DNA from: Chryseobacterium lathyri
GTDB taxonomy: Bacteria; Bacteroidota; Bacteroidia; Flavobacteriales; Weeksellaceae
DNA: 64,000 nucleotides
Assembly (NCBI RefSeq): GCF_003290185.1
Contig: NZ_QNFY01000004.1
Span: forward strand, 289,168-353,167
Direction of reading: 5' to 3'
Position numbers and translations under genes: made by a program. Numbering within the stretch: the first letter of the stretch is position 1; each line of letters starts with the position of its first letter. The notes beneath the pieces are model-generated. The model saw nothing but the letters and a program-made list of their open reading frames with translations. It was not told where the DNA came from and did no database searches. Of this stretch, positions 62,808 through 64,000 are shown piece after piece.

Positions 62808-64000
62808 TTAATTTCTTTTATAAAATTTTGATGGATAATATGAAAAATCTCTTTTAGGGGCTGTTGTTCCTCTTGGAGTTACAGTAATTCCTGATGCATT
62901 GGGTGCGGTATGGGTCCCCGGAAAAGATGGTTGATTATATTGCATTAAAAGATAATGATTCTGATAAGGATCACCATTACCTAAAACTGTTAGATCTGCC
63001 GAAGGAAATACATTCGTGGAAGCTTCTATTGAAAGATTGCCATTACTATTAGTAAAGTTAATATTAAGTTTTTGAGCAACATCTACAATCTTAAATCCTG
63101 CCGCATTTAATCCTAATTCTTCAATTGGAGATACACTTGCGTGCTGTTCAAAATTTACATTAATTCCTGTGGAAGTAGTACTCATTCCAAATACGTTATT
63201 ACTCCCCCCTTCTCCTGGATAAAAATCTCTTGGTGTACCAATAGGGGTAATTCCTGGTGCTGAAGAAAATTCTCCAACCATACTTGTTAATTCTCCTTGT
63301 TCATTCTCTCTGCCTGTTAATTTCAATGTACTTGTTAATTTGTTTCCCGCAGGATCTATAAAAGGAGGTGTTGGACCATCCCAAAGTTTCCCATCAATGT
63401 AGCTTCTAAAATTAAAAGTAAGTTCCTTCCCAAGATAGTATTCCCCATTTTTAGTTGTAGCTTGAGAATTGGCATTTTTATCCCAATAAATACTTCCATC
63501 TTGTCTTTGGACAAAATCATTTATTCCTCTTCCATCAGGATCAATAAAACGTATAGGATTGTTCACAGCGTAATTATAAGTTGAATGCCTTCTGTATTGT
63601 TCACTCAAAGGATCTACAACACCCCACCTCCCAATATCCGGCATATAAAATCTAGCTCCATAATCATACATCCCACTTTCCTGAAGCTCCTTGCCATTGT
63701 ACTTATACTGATAACTATAATTCCCAGGTAAACTGTTATAGCTGCCATGTTTTAATCCAAATGGGTAGTAATTGTTCTCTTCAACCACTTCAAGCATTGC
63801 TCCATTATTAAAATAACTCAATCTTACATTTCCTAAATGATCAATGTAATTATAAATATACTTATTTTTTTCAAAATCAAAATAACCCTCTGGTGTCGGT
63901 GCAAACTTTAATGTTGGAACCGTAGGAACCGTTGAACCAAATGTTTCCAGATTGTTATATTGAAATCCATCTAAGTAATCTGTATTCTGTTCAGCACCCG
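62808..64000 (-). CDS. RHS repeat-associated core protein with variable C-terminal tail (5' end outside window)
   Basis: The frame is open from the right edge (first complete codon ends at 63998) to a TAA at 62808, giving 396 visible residues. It contains YNYIDHLGNVRLSYF, NNYYPFGLKHGSY, YKYNGKELQESGMYDYGARF and MPDIGRWGVVDPLSEQYRR, then NPIRFIDPDG, the RHS core end found in Bacteroidetes. After IDPDG the remaining ~250 residues are not RHS: they are the variable tail that in such proteins is the toxin, here beta-rich and Asn/Ser/Gly/Pro-rich, of a type I do not recognise. A short Met-initiated frame begins at 63821, but the upstream codons continue the RHS sequence, so that is not the true start. 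Confidence 0.85.
   Translation of the reverse strand, partial: GAEQNTDYLDGFQYNNLETFGSTVPTVPTLKFAPTPEGYFDFEKNKYIYNYIDHLGNVRLSYFNNGAMLEVVEENNYYPFGLKHGSYNSLPGNYSYQYKYNGKELQESGMYDYGARFYMPDIGRWGVVDPLSEQYRRHSTYNYAVNNPIRFIDPDGRGINDFVQRQDGSIYWDKNANSQATTKNGEYYLGKELTFNFRSYIDGKLWDGPTPPFIDPAGNKLTSTLKLTGRENEQGELTSMVGEFSSAPGITPIGTPRDFYPGEGGSNNVFGMSTTSTGINVNFEQHASVSPIEELGLNAAGFKIVDVAQKLNINFTNSNGNLSIEASTNVFPSADLTVLGNGDPYQNHYLLMQYNQPSFPGTHTAPNASGITVTPRGTTAPKRDFSYYPSKFYKRN

Noticed and set aside
63000..63821. Complete RHS-tail gene starting at 63821
   Set aside because: The frame continues upstream to the window edge with RHS core sequence (YNYIDHLGNVRL), so 63821 is an internal codon and the gene is truncated by the window.
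1..64000. CRISPR arrays, tRNA or rRNA genes, complete insertion sequences
   Set aside because: Inspection of all gaps on both strands showed no regularly spaced repeats, no cloverleaf-like stretch and no transposase.

Overview
The window looks like a chromosomal segment of a member of the Flavobacteriia, most likely Chryseobacterium or a close relative in the Weeksellaceae. This rests on the AT-rich sequence, promoters built on the Bacteroidetes -7 element TAnnTTTG, the lack of clear Shine-Dalgarno sites, T9SS type B sorting domains, a Bacteroidetes-type TssD tube protein, DUF3667 and RHS genes of the Bacteroidetes type. No rRNA, tRNA, CRISPR array or insertion sequence was recognised.

Layout. 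1-10 kb: envelope and housekeeping genes (partial DUF1648 membrane protein, NlpC/P60 hydrolase, O-methyltransferase, a possible 51-codon gene with its own promoter and terminator, OmpA lipoprotein, tilS-dsbD, an orphan ExbD, alpha/beta hydrolase, patatin, NrnA-type DHH phosphoesterase). 10-20.6 kb: rpmH, an FtsE-like ATPase, a compact minus-strand operon ribE-histidine kinase-trmN6, pdxA, DUF177-rpmF, accB-accC, an orphan T6SS TssD/Hcp and rocD. 20.6-29.5 kb: a surface-glycan cluster (two GT2, two GT4, a GT61, a GT-B-like protein, a GT-C-like membrane protein, a polysaccharide deacetylase). 29.7-34.2 kb: gltX (with an insertion before the KMSKS-type loop), accA, a secreted protein of a local paralogous family, and tsf.

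34.5-47.7 kb is the most distinctive part. Three tandem, very large secreted paralogues (IgGFc-binding-like N-terminus, Ig-like middle, T9SS type B C-terminus), each with its own promoter, are followed by a carboxypeptidase-regulatory-like protein and three more members of the small secreted family also seen at 32.5 kb, with trmB between them. This block lies between tsf and rpsB, which are normally adjacent and here converge about 13.6 kb apart.

47.8-61.7 kb: rplM-rpsI-rpsB on the minus strand, a DUF3667 protein, the fused isobutyryl-CoA mutase IcmF, a Dph6-like ATPase, a PLP decarboxylase, a serine hydrolase, a PadR regulator with its membrane partner and a likely operator, a 2'-5' RNA ligase-like protein and ruvC. 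61.7-64 kb: a decayed stretch, then the end of an RHS gene running off the right edge, followed one base later by a small, very AT-rich membrane protein gene, arranged as a toxin-immunity pair.

Several gene starts are set by promoter position: where a -7 box overlaps an upstream TTG codon I chose the downstream ATG. In three genes the box lies only four bases from the ATG, which predicts leaderless mRNAs.
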